This document shows, piece after piece, positions 1 through 8,725 of a DNA stretch of 64,000 nucleotides. Position 1 is the stretch's first letter. Every line of letters begins with the position of its first letter. The stretch comes from Alistipes provencensis (lineage in GTDB: Bacteria > Bacteroidota > Bacteroidia > Bacteroidales > Rikenellaceae): assembly GCF_900083545.1 (NCBI RefSeq), contig NZ_LT559262.1, positions 2,900,222 to 2,964,221 of the forward strand, written 5' to 3'. Under the pieces are notes generated by a model, which worked only from the letters and a program-made list of their open reading frames with translations, had not been told where the DNA came from and made no database searches. Made by a program: the position numbers and the translations under genes.

Positions 1-162
1 CTCCCACCACGCCAGATCGCCGATGGTCAGCGAGTCGCTGCGTCCGGCGACGATCTGGGCCGGGAGATTCAGTTCGGGGGCCGGGCATTTCTTCTGCACG
101 GAGCAGCCGCTCGCCGCCGTCAGCAGCAGGGCCCCGAGGATATATAAGTTGCTTCGTTTCAT
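1..162 (-). CDS. Outer-membrane efflux lipoprotein, TolC/NodT family (5' part only)
   Basis: Only the first 54 codons are inside the window; the gene continues past base 1. The start at 162 gives a lipoprotein signal peptide (MKRSNLYILGALLL, then a lipobox ending at Cys-20 in TAASGC), followed by PAPELNLPAQIV and an LAWWE motif near residue 50, which is typical of the N-terminus of NodT-type outer-membrane factors. These proteins form the trimeric outer-membrane channel of RND pumps. Its start codon overlaps the pump stop codon as ATGA (159-162), so the two are probably translationally coupled. The family call rests on the short N-terminus and the operon context. Confidence 0.85.
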   Translation of the reverse strand, partial: MKRSNLYILGALLLTAASGCSVQKKCPAPELNLPAQIVAGRSDSLTIGDLAWWE

Positions 163-3100
163 CGTGTAGTCCATTTTTCTTTCGCTTTATACACCCAGAC
201 GAAGAACAGCGGTACGAAGACGATGCCGACGGTGATGGCCACCAGCATGCCGAAGAAGACGCCCGTGCCGATGCCCTGCCGGCTGGCCGACCCGGGACCG
301 CTGGCGAAGACCAGCGGCAGCATGCCGAGGATGAAGGCCAGCGAGGTCATGACGATGGGCCGGAAACGCAGGTGCGCGGCCATGATGACGGCCGTGAGGA
401 TGTCGCGGCCCTTTTCGACCTCGTCCTTGGCGAACTCGACGATCAGGATGGCGTTCTTGGCCACCAGACCCACAAGCATCACCAGTCCGATCTGGAAGTA
501 GATGTTGTTCTCCAGCCCGCAGGCCCAGTTGCCCAGATAGGCGCCGATACCGGCGATCGGCAGTGAGAGAATCACCGCAATGGGGATCAGCCAGCTTTCG
601 TACTGCGCCGCGAGGAACAGGAAGACGAAGAGGAAAGCCAGCGCCAGCACATAACCCGTCTGGCCGCTGACGTGCTTCTCCTGATAGGAAAGGCCGCTCC
701 ACTCGACGCCGATCGACTGCGGCAGGTGGCGGCGGGCGATCTGTTCGAGGATGGCCATGGCCTGTCCCGAACTGTACCCTTGGGCCGCCTCGCCCGAGAT
801 GGTCGCCGAGTTGAACATGTTGAAGCGCCGGATGGTGCCCGGCCCCGTGGTGTAGGAGGTCGTGCCGAGGGCCGTGATGGGAATCATCGCCTTGTCGGCG
901 CCCCGCACGAAGAAGAGCCCCAGATTCTCCCGCTGGGCCCGGTACGGGGCTTCGGCCTGGATGTAGACGCGGTAGATGCGGTTGAACAGGTTGAAGTCGT
1001 TGACATAGACCGACCCGGTGAAGGTCTTCATCGTCGAGAAGATGTCGGCCATCGGCACGCCCAGCATCTGGGCCTTGTCGCGGTCCACGTCGAAATAGAG
1101 CTGCGGGATGTCGTTCTGCATCGACGCTGAAAGGCCCGTCAGCTCCTTGCGCTTCGAAGCATAGTGCAGCAGCGTGTCGACGGCGTGCTGCAGGTCGCTG
1201 TATGAGGCGTTTCCGCGGGCCTCGAGCACCAGTTCGAAACCGCCCGAGGCGCCCAGTCCCGGAATGACGGGCGGCGTCGAGAGGTAGACCTTGCTTTCGG
1301 GATAGCGGCGCATCTCCTCGCGGATGCCGTTCATCAGTTCGCGGATGTCCGAGGTCTTGCGTTCTTCCCACGGCTTGAGGATCACCGTCAACTGGCTGCG
1401 CGACTGGTTGGTGCCCACGCGGGGGCTCGATCCGGTGACGTTGAGCACATATTCCACATCTTCGAGCGACATCAGGTACTCCATGGCGCGGTCTGTCACG
1501 CGGCGCGTGCGTTCGAGCGTGGCTCCCTCAGGAAGTTCCAGCTCGACGGTGAAATAACCTTGGTCCTCCTGCGGCATGAAGCTCTGGGGTACGACCCGGT
1601 TGAGCACCCACAGCGCCACGAGCGTCAGCCCGAACAGCGCCAGCATGCGTTTCGAGTGGCGCACGCCGCCGCGGATCATCCGTTCGTAGAACTTGTTGCC
1701 GTTGGCCAGCCAGATGTTGATGCGGCGGAACAGGCGGTTTTTCTTCCGCCCCGAATCGGGACGCAGAATCAGGGCGCAGAGGGCCGGCGAAAGCGTCAGG
1801 GCCACGAACGTCGAGATCAGCACCGAGACGGCGATGGTGATGGTGAACTGGCGGTAGAGCTGGCCGGTGATGCCCGAGAGGAAGCTCACGGGGACGAACA
1901 CGGCGCACAGCACCAGCGACGTGGCGATGATGGCGCTGCCCAGTCCGCTCATGGCCTTCTTGGTGGCTTCGTAGGGCGAGAGGCCCTCCTCGTCCATCGT
2001 GCGTTCTACGGCCTCGACGACCACGATGGCGTCGTCCACGACGATGCCGATGGCGAGGATCAGTCCCAGCAGGGTCATCATGTTGAGCGAGAAGCCGAAG
2101 GCCAGCATCACGCCGAACGTTCCGATGAGCGAGATCGGCACGGCGATGGTCGGGATCAGCGTCGCGCGCCAGTTCTGCAGCGAGAGGAAGACCACGAGGA
2201 TCACCAGCAGCAGCGCTTCGAACAGCGTGTGGTAGACCTCCTTGATCGACTGCGAGATGTAGGAGGTCATGTCGAACGGTATTTTATAAGAGATGCCCTC
2301 GGGGAAACTGCGGCTGATCTCCTCCATCGTTTCGCGCACCGAACGCGCCACCTCCATGGCGTTGGCGCCCGGCAGCATGTTGATGTTCATCACGGCTGCG
2401 TTGCCGCCGTTGATGCCGCTCTCGGTGCTGTACGACGAGGCTTCGAGCGAGATGCGGGCCACATCGCGCAGACGGATGAGCGATCCGTCGGGGTTGGCGC
2501 GGACGACGATCTCCTCGAATTCGCGCACCGACGAAAGGCGTCCGCGGGCGGTGATCGGGATGGTGACGTCGAGTCCCGAAATGGGCTGCTGGCCCAGTAC
2601 GCCCGCCGCCGATTCGCGGTTCTGATCCTTGAGGGCCTTCTGCAGGTCCTGAACCGTCAGTCCGAGGTTGGCCAGCCGGTCGGGCTGCACCCAGACCTGC
2701 ATGGCGTAGTAGCGGCTGCCGACGTTCGAAACGCTGCCGACGCCCTTCACGCGGCGCAGCATGTCCAGCACGTTGAGCGTGGCGTAGTTCGAAAGGTAGA
2801 TTTCGTCGAACTTGGGGTCGTTCGACAGCAGCGTGATGGTCATCAGGCGGCTCGAAGCCTGCTTCTGGACCGAGATGCCGTTCTGTATGACTTCGGCCGG
2901 GAGGCGCGCCTCGGCCTGCTTCACGCGGTTCTGGATCTCGACGGCCGCCAGATCAGCATCCGTTGAGATGTCGAAGGTGATCGTGGCGGAGAAACCGCCC
3001 GAGTTGCTGCTCGTCGACTCCATGTAGAGCATGCCGGGCGTACCGTTGAGCTCCTGCTCGATGGGTGTGGCGACGGCCTGCGTCACGGTCTGGGCGCTGG

Positions 3101-3257
3101 CACCGGGATACGATGCCGAGACCTTCACCACCGGGGGCACGATCTGAGGATACTGGTCCACGGGCAGCAACACCAGTCCCAGCAGGCCGACGATGACAAT
3201 GACGATGGAGAGAACGGTCGAGAAGACGGGCCGGTCGATAAAGAAATCCGATTTCAT
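159..3257 (-). CDS. acrB: RND efflux pump, HAE1 (AcrB/MexB) family
   Basis: The 1032-residue product has the usual length for a hydrophobe/amphiphile-exporting RND transporter, a proton-driven trimeric inner-membrane pump. It starts MKSDFFIDRP, the canonical N-terminus (FFI.RP). The proton-relay aspartate pair is seen at residues 408-409 (GIVVDDAIVVVEAVE), and the partner lysine is in VGLVAKNAILIVEFAKD near the C-terminus. Two large periplasmic loops separate the helix groups (about 30-335 and 555-870). The adaptor gene ends 6 bases upstream and the outer-membrane factor overlaps downstream, so this is a complete tripartite operon. The substrate cannot be read from the sequence. A long antisense open frame here is a GC-rich shadow. 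Confidence 0.97.
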   Translation of the reverse strand: MKSDFFIDRPVFSTVLSIVIVIVGLLGLVLLPVDQYPQIVPPVVKVSASYPGASAQTVTQAVATPIEQELNGTPGMLYMESTSSNSGGFSATITFDISTDADLAAVEIQNRVKQAEARLPAEVIQNGISVQKQASSRLMTITLLSNDPKFDEIYLSNYATLNVLDMLRRVKGVGSVSNVGSRYYAMQVWVQPDRLANLGLTVQDLQKALKDQNRESAAGVLGQQPISGLDVTIPITARGRLSSVREFEEIVVRANPDGSLIRLRDVARISLEASSYSTESGINGGNAAVMNINMLPGANAMEVARSVRETMEEISRSFPEGISYKIPFDMTSYISQSIKEVYHTLFEALLLVILVVFLSLQNWRATLIPTIAVPISLIGTFGVMLAFGFSLNMMTLLGLILAIGIVVDDAIVVVEAVERTMDEEGLSPYEATKKAMSGLGSAIIATSLVLCAVFVPVSFLSGITGQLYRQFTITIAVSVLISTFVALTLSPALCALILRPDSGRKKNRLFRRINIWLANGNKFYERMIRGGVRHSKRMLALFGLTLVALWVLNRVVPQSFMPQEDQGYFTVELELPEGATLERTRRVTDRAMEYLMSLEDVEYVLNVTGSSPRVGTNQSRSQLTVILKPWEERKTSDIRELMNGIREEMRRYPESKVYLSTPPVIPGLGASGGFELVLEARGNASYSDLQHAVDTLLHYASKRKELTGLSASMQNDIPQLYFDVDRDKAQMLGVPMADIFSTMKTFTGSVYVNDFNLFNRIYRVYIQAEAPYRAQRENLGLFFVRGADKAMIPITALGTTSYTTGPGTIRRFNMFNSATISGEAAQGYSSGQAMAILEQIARRHLPQSIGVEWSGLSYQEKHVSGQTGYVLALAFLFVFLFLAAQYESWLIPIAVILSLPIAGIGAYLGNWACGLENNIYFQIGLVMLVGLVAKNAILIVEFAKDEVEKGRDILTAVIMAAHLRFRPIVMTSLAFILGMLPLVFASGPGSASRQGIGTGVFFGMLVAITVGIVFVPLFFVWVYKAKEKWTTR

Positions 3258-3263
3258 GGCTCG

Positions 3264-4529
3264 TTATTTTTCAGACGTCTCCGTCTCGGTTACAGGGCCC
3301 TTTTCCGGGGCGGGTACGGGGTCCACCTTGTCTCCGTGGGTGAGTTTGTGGAAGCCCTCCACAACGATTTTCTCGCCGGGAACGACGCCCCGCTCGACGA
3401 TCACGCGGTTGTTGACCTCGGGGCCGAGTTCGATCATGCGGCGCTCGGCGATGCTGTCGGGCCGGATGACGAAGACATAGGCGCCACCCTTCTCGATGAC
3501 GACGGACTTGGTCGGGACGACCGTGGCGTTCTCGCGCACGTCCAACAGCAGGCGTACTTTGGTGATCTGCCCCGGCAGCAGGATGCGGTCGGGGTTGGCC
3601 ATCTCGGCCCGCACGGAGAAGGTTCCCGTTTCGGGATCGACCTGCGGGTCGGCGAAATCCACCAGTCCGCGCAGCGGATACTGCGTGTTGTCGGCCAGCG
3701 TGATGGTGATGTAGGGGTCCCACTTGCGGGTGGAGTCCTTCTGGCCCAGATTGACGTTGCGGGCCTTGCTTTTGAGGTAGTCGAGACCCGTCATGCTGAA
3801 ATCCACGCGCACGGTGTCGCTCTTGACCACCGTCGCCAGCAGCGATTTGCCGTTGGGACCCACGAGCGTGCCGATGTCGACGCTGCGCTCGGAGATGTAG
3901 CCCGAGAGCGGCGAGCTGACGGTGGTGTAGCTCAGGGCCGTTTCGGTCTGCGTGAGGTCGGCCTCGCTCATAGCAACGGCTGCCGTGGCGCTCTCGTAGG
4001 AGGCGATGGCGTTGTCGAGGTCCAACTGGCTCGCGGCGTTCTGCTCGTAGAGCGGACGGATGCGCTTCAGGTCGCGCTCGGCCTTGAGGGCCATGGCCTT
4101 GTCCTTGTTCAACTGGGCCTTGGCCTTGTTGGCGCGCGCCTGATAGAGCTTGGGGTCGATGATGAACAGGGGCTGCCCTTTGCGGACATAGGTACCCTCT
4201 TCGAACATCATCTTTTCGAGGAAGCCCTCGACGCGGGCGCGGATCTCGACGAACTGCTGGGCGCGGATGCGTCCGACGTATTCGCCGTAGAGTTCGATAT
4301 CGTCGGTCTGGACGGGTTCGACTTCGACCACGGGCCAGACGGGTTTTGCGGGTTCGGGACGCAGCCACCACCACACTCCTCCGGTCGTCACGACGGCAAC
4401 TGCGGCGATGATGATCCAAGTGCGTCGGGAGAAGCGGCGGACCTTGCTGCCGGCCTCTCTGCCCAGTTTCAGCGTGCGGCGGCCTGTCAGGACCGCCTGC
4501 TGCCTGATTGTATCACGGGATATTTTCAT
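3264..4529 (-). CDS. acrA: RND efflux periplasmic adaptor (membrane fusion protein)
   Basis: The 421-residue protein joins the RND pump to the outer-membrane channel. After a basic N-terminus, one membrane segment is seen at about residues 37-57 (TWIIIAAVAVVTTGG), so it appears membrane-anchored rather than a lipoprotein, unlike E. coli AcrA. Next come the biotinyl-lipoyl half-motifs (VRIRAQQFVEIRARVEGFLE, about 85-105; YTTVSSPLSGYISERSV, about 210), a coiled-coil hairpin rich in Ala, Lys and Glu between them, and beta-barrel and membrane-proximal domains ending in GEKIVVEGFHKL. It is the first gene of the efflux operon. No TetR- or MarR-type repressor gene is next to it. Confidence 0.95.
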   Translation of the reverse strand: MKISRDTIRQQAVLTGRRTLKLGREAGSKVRRFSRRTWIIIAAVAVVTTGGVWWWLRPEPAKPVWPVVEVEPVQTDDIELYGEYVGRIRAQQFVEIRARVEGFLEKMMFEEGTYVRKGQPLFIIDPKLYQARANKAKAQLNKDKAMALKAERDLKRIRPLYEQNAASQLDLDNAIASYESATAAVAMSEADLTQTETALSYTTVSSPLSGYISERSVDIGTLVGPNGKSLLATVVKSDTVRVDFSMTGLDYLKSKARNVNLGQKDSTRKWDPYITITLADNTQYPLRGLVDFADPQVDPETGTFSVRAEMANPDRILLPGQITKVRLLLDVRENATVVPTKSVVIEKGGAYVFVIRPDSIAERRMIELGPEVNNRVIVERGVVPGEKIVVEGFHKLTHGDKVDPVPAPEKGPVTETETSEK

Positions 4530-4581
4530 TGCTTGACATCTATGTATTGATTGCCTGGTATGGATGTCCGGTATTAAGGTG

Positions 4582-4589
4582 CAAAATTA
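4582..4589 (-). promoter_or_regulatory. Candidate -7 element of the efflux operon promoter
   Basis: On the minus strand the bases read TAATTTTG, matching the Bacteroidetes -7 consensus TAnnTTTG. A good -33 TTTG at the expected distance was not found, so the call rests on one element. Transcription would start near 4576, giving an untranslated leader of about 47 bases before the adaptor ATG at 4529. Confidence 0.45.
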
Positions 4590-4740
4590 GGATTTTTTTG
4601 TCAATCTGCTTTCCATCCGAACACAAATTGGGCGAATATGGTGCCGAAATGCCTGTTTTTGTTGTATAAAAGATGGTCCGAACGGTAATTCCGGTAACAA
4701 AATCCGTAATCCGTATACCAAAAGGCCGGAAAAACGGGTT

Positions 4741-4748
4741 TATATTTG
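4741..4748 (+). promoter_or_regulatory. Candidate -7 element for the metallo-hydrolase gene
   Basis: TATATTTG fits the Bacteroidetes -7 consensus TAnnTTTG and lies 25 bases before the ATG at 4774, so transcription would start near 4754. There is no clear -33 TTTG. The 244-base gap 4530-4773 thus appears to hold two divergent promoters and no gene. Confidence 0.5.
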
Positions 4749-4773
4749 TACGCTGATTAAAACGCCTTTACGA

Positions 4774-5850
4774 ATGTCCTGCCGAAAAACAAAACGTGTC
4801 ATGCTCATACTCCTCGGAATCGTCTGCCTGCTGGCCGCTGCGGTCGTGCTGTTCATCAACCAGCCTTCGTTCGGGCGGCTGCCCCGCGGTGAGCGGCTGG
4901 CGCGGATCGAACGTTCGCCCAATTACCGCGACGGGCAGTTCCGCAACCGCGAACGCACCCCGCAGTTCACCTCCGACCGGGGGCGTGTGCGGACCATGCT
5001 GGGATTCCTGTTCCGTTCGACGGACGACCTGCGCCCCGCGGAGCCCGTTCCGGCCGTCAGAACCGACCTGCTGTCACTCGATCCCGCGCAGGACCAACTG
5101 GTCTGGTTCGGCCACTCCTCCTACCTGATCCTTTCGGGCGGACGGCGGATACTCGTCGACCCGGTTTTCCGGAGCGCCGCTCCGCTGGCGTTCCTGAACA
5201 AGGCTTTTAAGGGCAGCGACCTCTACCGCCCGGAGGATATGCCCGCGATCGACCTGCTCGTCATCAGCCACGACCATTGGGACCACCTTGACTACCGCAC
5301 GGTCCGCGAACTGAAGGACCGCATCGGAAAGGTCGTCTGTCCGCTGGGCGTCGGCGAACATTTCGAGCGCTGGGGATTCGCCCCGGAGCGGATCGTCGAA
5401 CTGGATTGGGACGAGGATGCCAGCCCCGTGGAAGGATTCCGGGTCTTCTGCCTGACTTCGCGCCATTTTTCGGGCCGGGGACTGAATCCCAACAAGTCGC
5501 TGTGGGCCTCCTACCTGTTGGAGACCCCTTCGCAGACTATCTACATCGGCGGCGACGGCGGTTACGGCAGTCATTTCGCGCAGATCGGGCAGCGGTTCCC
5601 GGAAATCGACCTTGCGATTCTCGAAAACGGGCAGTACAATGCCGACTGGCGCTATATCCACACGCTGCCCGATCAGTTGCCGCGGGCCGCGGCCGATCTG
5701 GGGGCCCGGAGAGTGCTGACGGTCCACCACTCGAAATACGCGCTGGCGCTGCATCCGTGGGACGAGCCGCTGAAGACCGCCGCGGCGATGGCCGGGCATG
5801 AGCCGCCCACCGTCCTGCGTCCCGTCATCGGGGAGGTCGTCGAACTCTGA
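4774..5850 (+). CDS. Metallo-beta-lactamase-fold hydrolase, UlaG/NAPE-PLD-like, membrane anchored
   Basis: The 358-residue product has one N-terminal membrane segment (about 10-28, VMLILLGIVCLLAAAVVLFI), then a beta-lactamase-fold metal site: ISHDHWDHLDY at about 165-175 (HxHxDH), GHSSYLI before it, TSRHFSGRG later, and an IGGDGGYG strand. The linker motif (LPRGERLARIERSPNYRDGQFRN) and layout resemble predicted NAPE-phospholipase-D or UlaG-type zinc hydrolases. The substrate is unknown. The start at 4774 lies just behind a -7 element; ATG 4801 (MLILLGI) is an alternative. It is the only plus-strand gene for many kilobases and forms its own unit, bounded by a terminator. Confidence 0.85.
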   Translation: MSCRKTKRVMLILLGIVCLLAAAVVLFINQPSFGRLPRGERLARIERSPNYRDGQFRNRERTPQFTSDRGRVRTMLGFLFRSTDDLRPAEPVPAVRTDLLSLDPAQDQLVWFGHSSYLILSGGRRILVDPVFRSAAPLAFLNKAFKGSDLYRPEDMPAIDLLVISHDHWDHLDYRTVRELKDRIGKVVCPLGVGEHFERWGFAPERIVELDWDEDASPVEGFRVFCLTSRHFSGRGLNPNKSLWASYLLETPSQTIYIGGDGGYGSHFAQIGQRFPEIDLAILENGQYNADWRYIHTLPDQLPRAAADLGARRVLTVHHSKYALALHPWDEPLKTAAAMAGHEPPTVLRPVIGEVVEL

Positions 5851-5853
5851 ATG

Positions 5854-5885
5854 AAGAAGCCGCCGGAATTCCGGCGGCTTCTTTT
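5854..5885 (+). terminator. Palindromic intrinsic terminator between convergent genes
   Basis: Bases 5854-5868 and 5869-5883 are a perfect 15-base inverted repeat (core GCCGCCGGAATTCCGGCGGC) ending in a short T run on the plus strand. It sits 4 bases after the hydrolase stop and 5 bases beyond the histidine-kinase stop at 5889, so it may serve both convergent units. Confidence 0.85.
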
Positions 5886-5888
5886 GTG

Positions 5889-7598
5889 TCAGGCCGGGAG
5901 CAGAATCGAGAAGCAACTCCCCTTGCCTATCTCGCTTTCGACCGAGATCGTGCCGCCGTGGGCCTCGACGAACTCCTTCGAGATGGCCAGCCCCAGCCCG
6001 CTGCCCTGAACTTTGGTTCCGGGAACGCGGAAATAGCGTTCGAAGATACTCGTATGGTAACGCGGGTCGATGCCGCGGCCGAAGTCGCGCACATAGATCT
6101 CCACAGCCTTTTCGCGTTGCACGGCGCCGATGATGATGCGCGATTTCTCGGGCGAGTGGTGAATGGCGTTCGACAGCAGGTTGGTGATGACCCACGCGAT
6201 CTTCTCGTTGTCGACGAAGAGTTTCGAGATCTTCTCGGGGTAGTCCACCTCGACGAAGCAGCAGAACCGGTCGGCCAATACCTGCGTCGCCTTTACGGCG
6301 TAGTTTATCAATTCGATAGGCTTGGTTACCTTAGGTATCAGTTTAAGTTTGCCGGTCTCGATCTGGGTCATATTCAGCAATTCGCCGGTGATCGACAGCA
6401 GGCGGTCGCTGCTCTCCTTGATGCTCTCCACGAGCTGTTTCTGTTCGCCGTTGAGCTCGCCCAGACGGGCGTCGCCCAGCAGTTGCAGGCTCATCAGGAT
6501 CGAGGAAATCGGGGTTTTCATCTCGTGCGAGACGGTCGAGATGAAGTTGGTCTTGGCCGAATCAAGCTCCTTGAAGCGGGTGATGTTGTTCAGCACGATC
6601 AGGTTGCCCACGAACTGCCGTTCGCTGCCGCCCACGGGGGTGATGAAGAGCGGCGTGTTCTCCACCTGAAAATAGCTCTCCTTGTTGTCGGCATAAATTT
6701 TCAGCGGTTCGGGGTCCTCTTTCTTCTCGCAGAGTCCGCGGATCAGCCGCCGCAGCAGGTCGTTCGAGAGGGCTACTTCGGTGGCGTTGCGCCCCACTAC
6801 CTCCCGCGGAAGATTCAGCACCGAGAGCGCCTCGCGGTTCATGAAGAGGATGCGGCGGTCGGGGTCCAGCCCCACGATCGGCTCGTGGAGCGTGTCGACG
6901 ATCGCTTCGATCCGTTTTTTAGCCGCCATCAGGTCGTCGAGCGAACTGCGGCGGTATTCGTCCAATTTGGCGGCCATGTCGTTGAACGACTCGGCGACGG
7001 ATTCGAATTCGCGGTTGCCCGGGAAGTCGAGCCGCTGTTCGTAGTTGTGGTTGGCGATCTCGGTGATGCCCCGTTTCAGGGCGTCGATCGGCCGCAGCAC
7101 CAGCCGCGGGAACCAGACGAGGATGGCCCCGGCGATCACGGCGCAGAGCCCCGCCACGACGATCAGCCACCACATGACATAGTCGGCACGCTGCTCGACG
7201 GCCGAGCTCTTGGCACGGATGGCCGCCATGTTGAGTTCCATGATGCGGAAGAGGTCCTGCCGCACGGTCCGGATTTCGGCCTCGGTCACGGGATCGCTCA
7301 GCGAGGCGATGTGGCGTGAGAGCGCCGAGGTGCTCTCACGCTCGCTGATCTCGGTGATGTTCTGCTGCTGCAGGGCGAGGTTCTCGCGCAGGATGTGCCG
7401 CGAAACGGAATCTTCGCCGATGTTGTTGAGCGATTGCAGCATGCCGCCCGCATACTGCAGCGAATTGTAGTTGTCGGCGAGGATGGTTCCCGTCGCCTGC
7501 GACAGTTGCCGCACATAGCTGACGGACTGGATGCCCAGCAGCAGGATCATGGCGAAGAGGATGCCGATGCCCAGCGTGATTCTCCGTTGTATTTTCAT
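5889..7598 (-). CDS. Sensor histidine kinase (HAMP-PAS-HisKA-HATPase), Kdp-associated
   Basis: The 569-residue membrane kinase has a first membrane helix at about 8-28, a helical sensor region to about 150, and a second helix at about 155-175. A HAMP segment follows (LRPIDALKRGITEIANHNYEQRL), then PAS (about 230-330, VDTLHEPIVGLDPDRRILFMN). HisKA carries the phospho-acceptor in SHEMKTP (about 355) and HATPase the N box (NLLSNAIHHSP) and G boxes (DFGRGI, GSGLGLAI). It begins 3 bases after kdpD and is the last gene of the kdp operon. In E. coli this module is fused to KdpD; here it is separate. Its likely partner is the NtrC-type regulator at 14295-15629, just upstream of the operon; this pairing is inferred. 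Confidence 0.93.
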   Translation of the reverse strand: MKIQRRITLGIGILFAMILLLGIQSVSYVRQLSQATGTILADNYNSLQYAGGMLQSLNNIGEDSVSRHILRENLALQQQNITEISERESTSALSRHIASLSDPVTEAEIRTVRQDLFRIMELNMAAIRAKSSAVEQRADYVMWWLIVVAGLCAVIAGAILVWFPRLVLRPIDALKRGITEIANHNYEQRLDFPGNREFESVAESFNDMAAKLDEYRRSSLDDLMAAKKRIEAIVDTLHEPIVGLDPDRRILFMNREALSVLNLPREVVGRNATEVALSNDLLRRLIRGLCEKKEDPEPLKIYADNKESYFQVENTPLFITPVGGSERQFVGNLIVLNNITRFKELDSAKTNFISTVSHEMKTPISSILMSLQLLGDARLGELNGEQKQLVESIKESSDRLLSITGELLNMTQIETGKLKLIPKVTKPIELINYAVKATQVLADRFCCFVEVDYPEKISKLFVDNEKIAWVITNLLSNAIHHSPEKSRIIIGAVQREKAVEIYVRDFGRGIDPRYHTSIFERYFRVPGTKVQGSGLGLAISKEFVEAHGGTISVESEIGKGSCFSILLPA

Positions 7599-7601
7599 AA
7601 T

Positions 7602-8723
7602 TTATGAAAAGATAAAAAGATCGATGTTCATGCGCGACAGCTTTCCGATGAGCCGCCGCAGGCCGAATGCGCCTTTCAGCAGCGAAATTAGCGAAAATTC
7701 GGGACGTCCGATGCAGACGATGTTGATTTTTTGTTCGCGGCAGAATCCGACGATGGTCTCCACCGGGGCGTTGGAGTGTTCACGGCGGATTTCGCCCCCG
7801 AGTTCCGCGGCGAGGTTCAGGTTGTTCATCAGGTAGCGCTGGCGGGCCAGCGGGATGCGGTCGGCGGCCTCGCGGTCGCTCTGGACGTAGAGTACCGTGA
7901 ACGAGGTGTTCAGGTGCGTGGCCATGCGCGCCGTCTTGCGGATGACCCGGCGGGCGCGTTTCTCGCTGCTGTCGATCACGGCCAGCAGTTTGTCGTGGCG
8001 GAGCTTGTCCCCCTCGGCCATCTGGTTCTCGACCTTCTTCTCGACGCGCAGCGCCACCTCCTTCAGCGCCAGTTCGCGCAGTTGCAGCAGGTTGTCCTGA
8101 GTGAAGAAGTTGCCGAGCGCCGCGGCGATCTTGTCGGGACGGTAGATCTTTCCGGCCTTCAGGCGGCCGATCAGCTCGTCGGCCGTGAGGTCGATGTTCA
8201 CCACCTCGTCGGCCATGGCCAGCACGCTGTCGGGAACCCGCTCGCGGACCTCGACGCCGGTGATCTTCTCCACGGCCTCGTTCAGCCCCTCGATGTGCTG
8301 GATGTTGACGGCCGAGATGACGCTGATTCCCGCGTCGAGAATCTGCATCACGTCCTGCCACCGCTTGGGATTGCCGCTGCCCTCGATGTTGGTGTGGGCC
8401 AGCTCGTCCACAACGACGATTTCGGGATGCAGGTTGATGATCCCCTGCGTGTCCATCTCCTCGAGCTCCTTGCCCTTGTAGAAGAGCCTGCGGCGCGGCA
8501 CGAACGGAAGCCCTTCGACGAGGGCTTCCGTTTCGGTGCGGCCGTGCGTTTCGATATAGCCGATGCTGACGTCCACCCCCGCATCGAGCAGTTGGCGGGC
8601 CTCCTGCAGCATGCGGTAGGTCTTGCCCACGCCGGCGCTCATGCCGATGTAGACCTTGAACTTGCCGCGGTGCGAACGCCGGATCAGTTCCAGAAAGCGC
8701 TGAACGCTGTCCTGCTTCTCCAT
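7602..8723 (-). CDS. kdpD: KdpD N-terminal sensor protein without a kinase domain
   Basis: The 373-residue protein corresponds to the cytoplasmic N-terminal part of KdpD only. Residues about 20-225 are the KdpD domain, with a Walker A-like loop GMSAGVGKT and the conserved VVDELAHTN. Residues about 245-370 are a universal-stress-protein domain (LLAVIDSSEKRARRVIRKTARM; GRPEFSLISLLKGAFG). The four membrane helices, GAF and kinase domains of E. coli KdpD are absent. ATG 8723 is chosen because it lies 2 bases after the preceding stop and gives MEKQDSVQRF, the family N-terminus; an open extension to 9074 is a shadow inside the neighbour. It probably reports potassium or turgor state to the kinase encoded next door; that link is inferred. 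Confidence 0.93.
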   Translation of the reverse strand: MEKQDSVQRFLELIRRSHRGKFKVYIGMSAGVGKTYRMLQEARQLLDAGVDVSIGYIETHGRTETEALVEGLPFVPRRRLFYKGKELEEMDTQGIINLHPEIVVVDELAHTNIEGSGNPKRWQDVMQILDAGISVISAVNIQHIEGLNEAVEKITGVEVRERVPDSVLAMADEVVNIDLTADELIGRLKAGKIYRPDKIAAALGNFFTQDNLLQLRELALKEVALRVEKKVENQMAEGDKLRHDKLLAVIDSSEKRARRVIRKTARMATHLNTSFTVLYVQSDREAADRIPLARQRYLMNNLNLAAELGGEIRREHSNAPVETIVGFCREQKINIVCIGRPEFSLISLLKGAFGLRRLIGKLSRMNIDLFIFS

Positions 8724-8725
8724 CG

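Noticed and set aside
1560..2966. A long plus-strand open frame opposite the RND pump
   Set aside because: Antisense shadow of the pump gene; no domain, no start signal.
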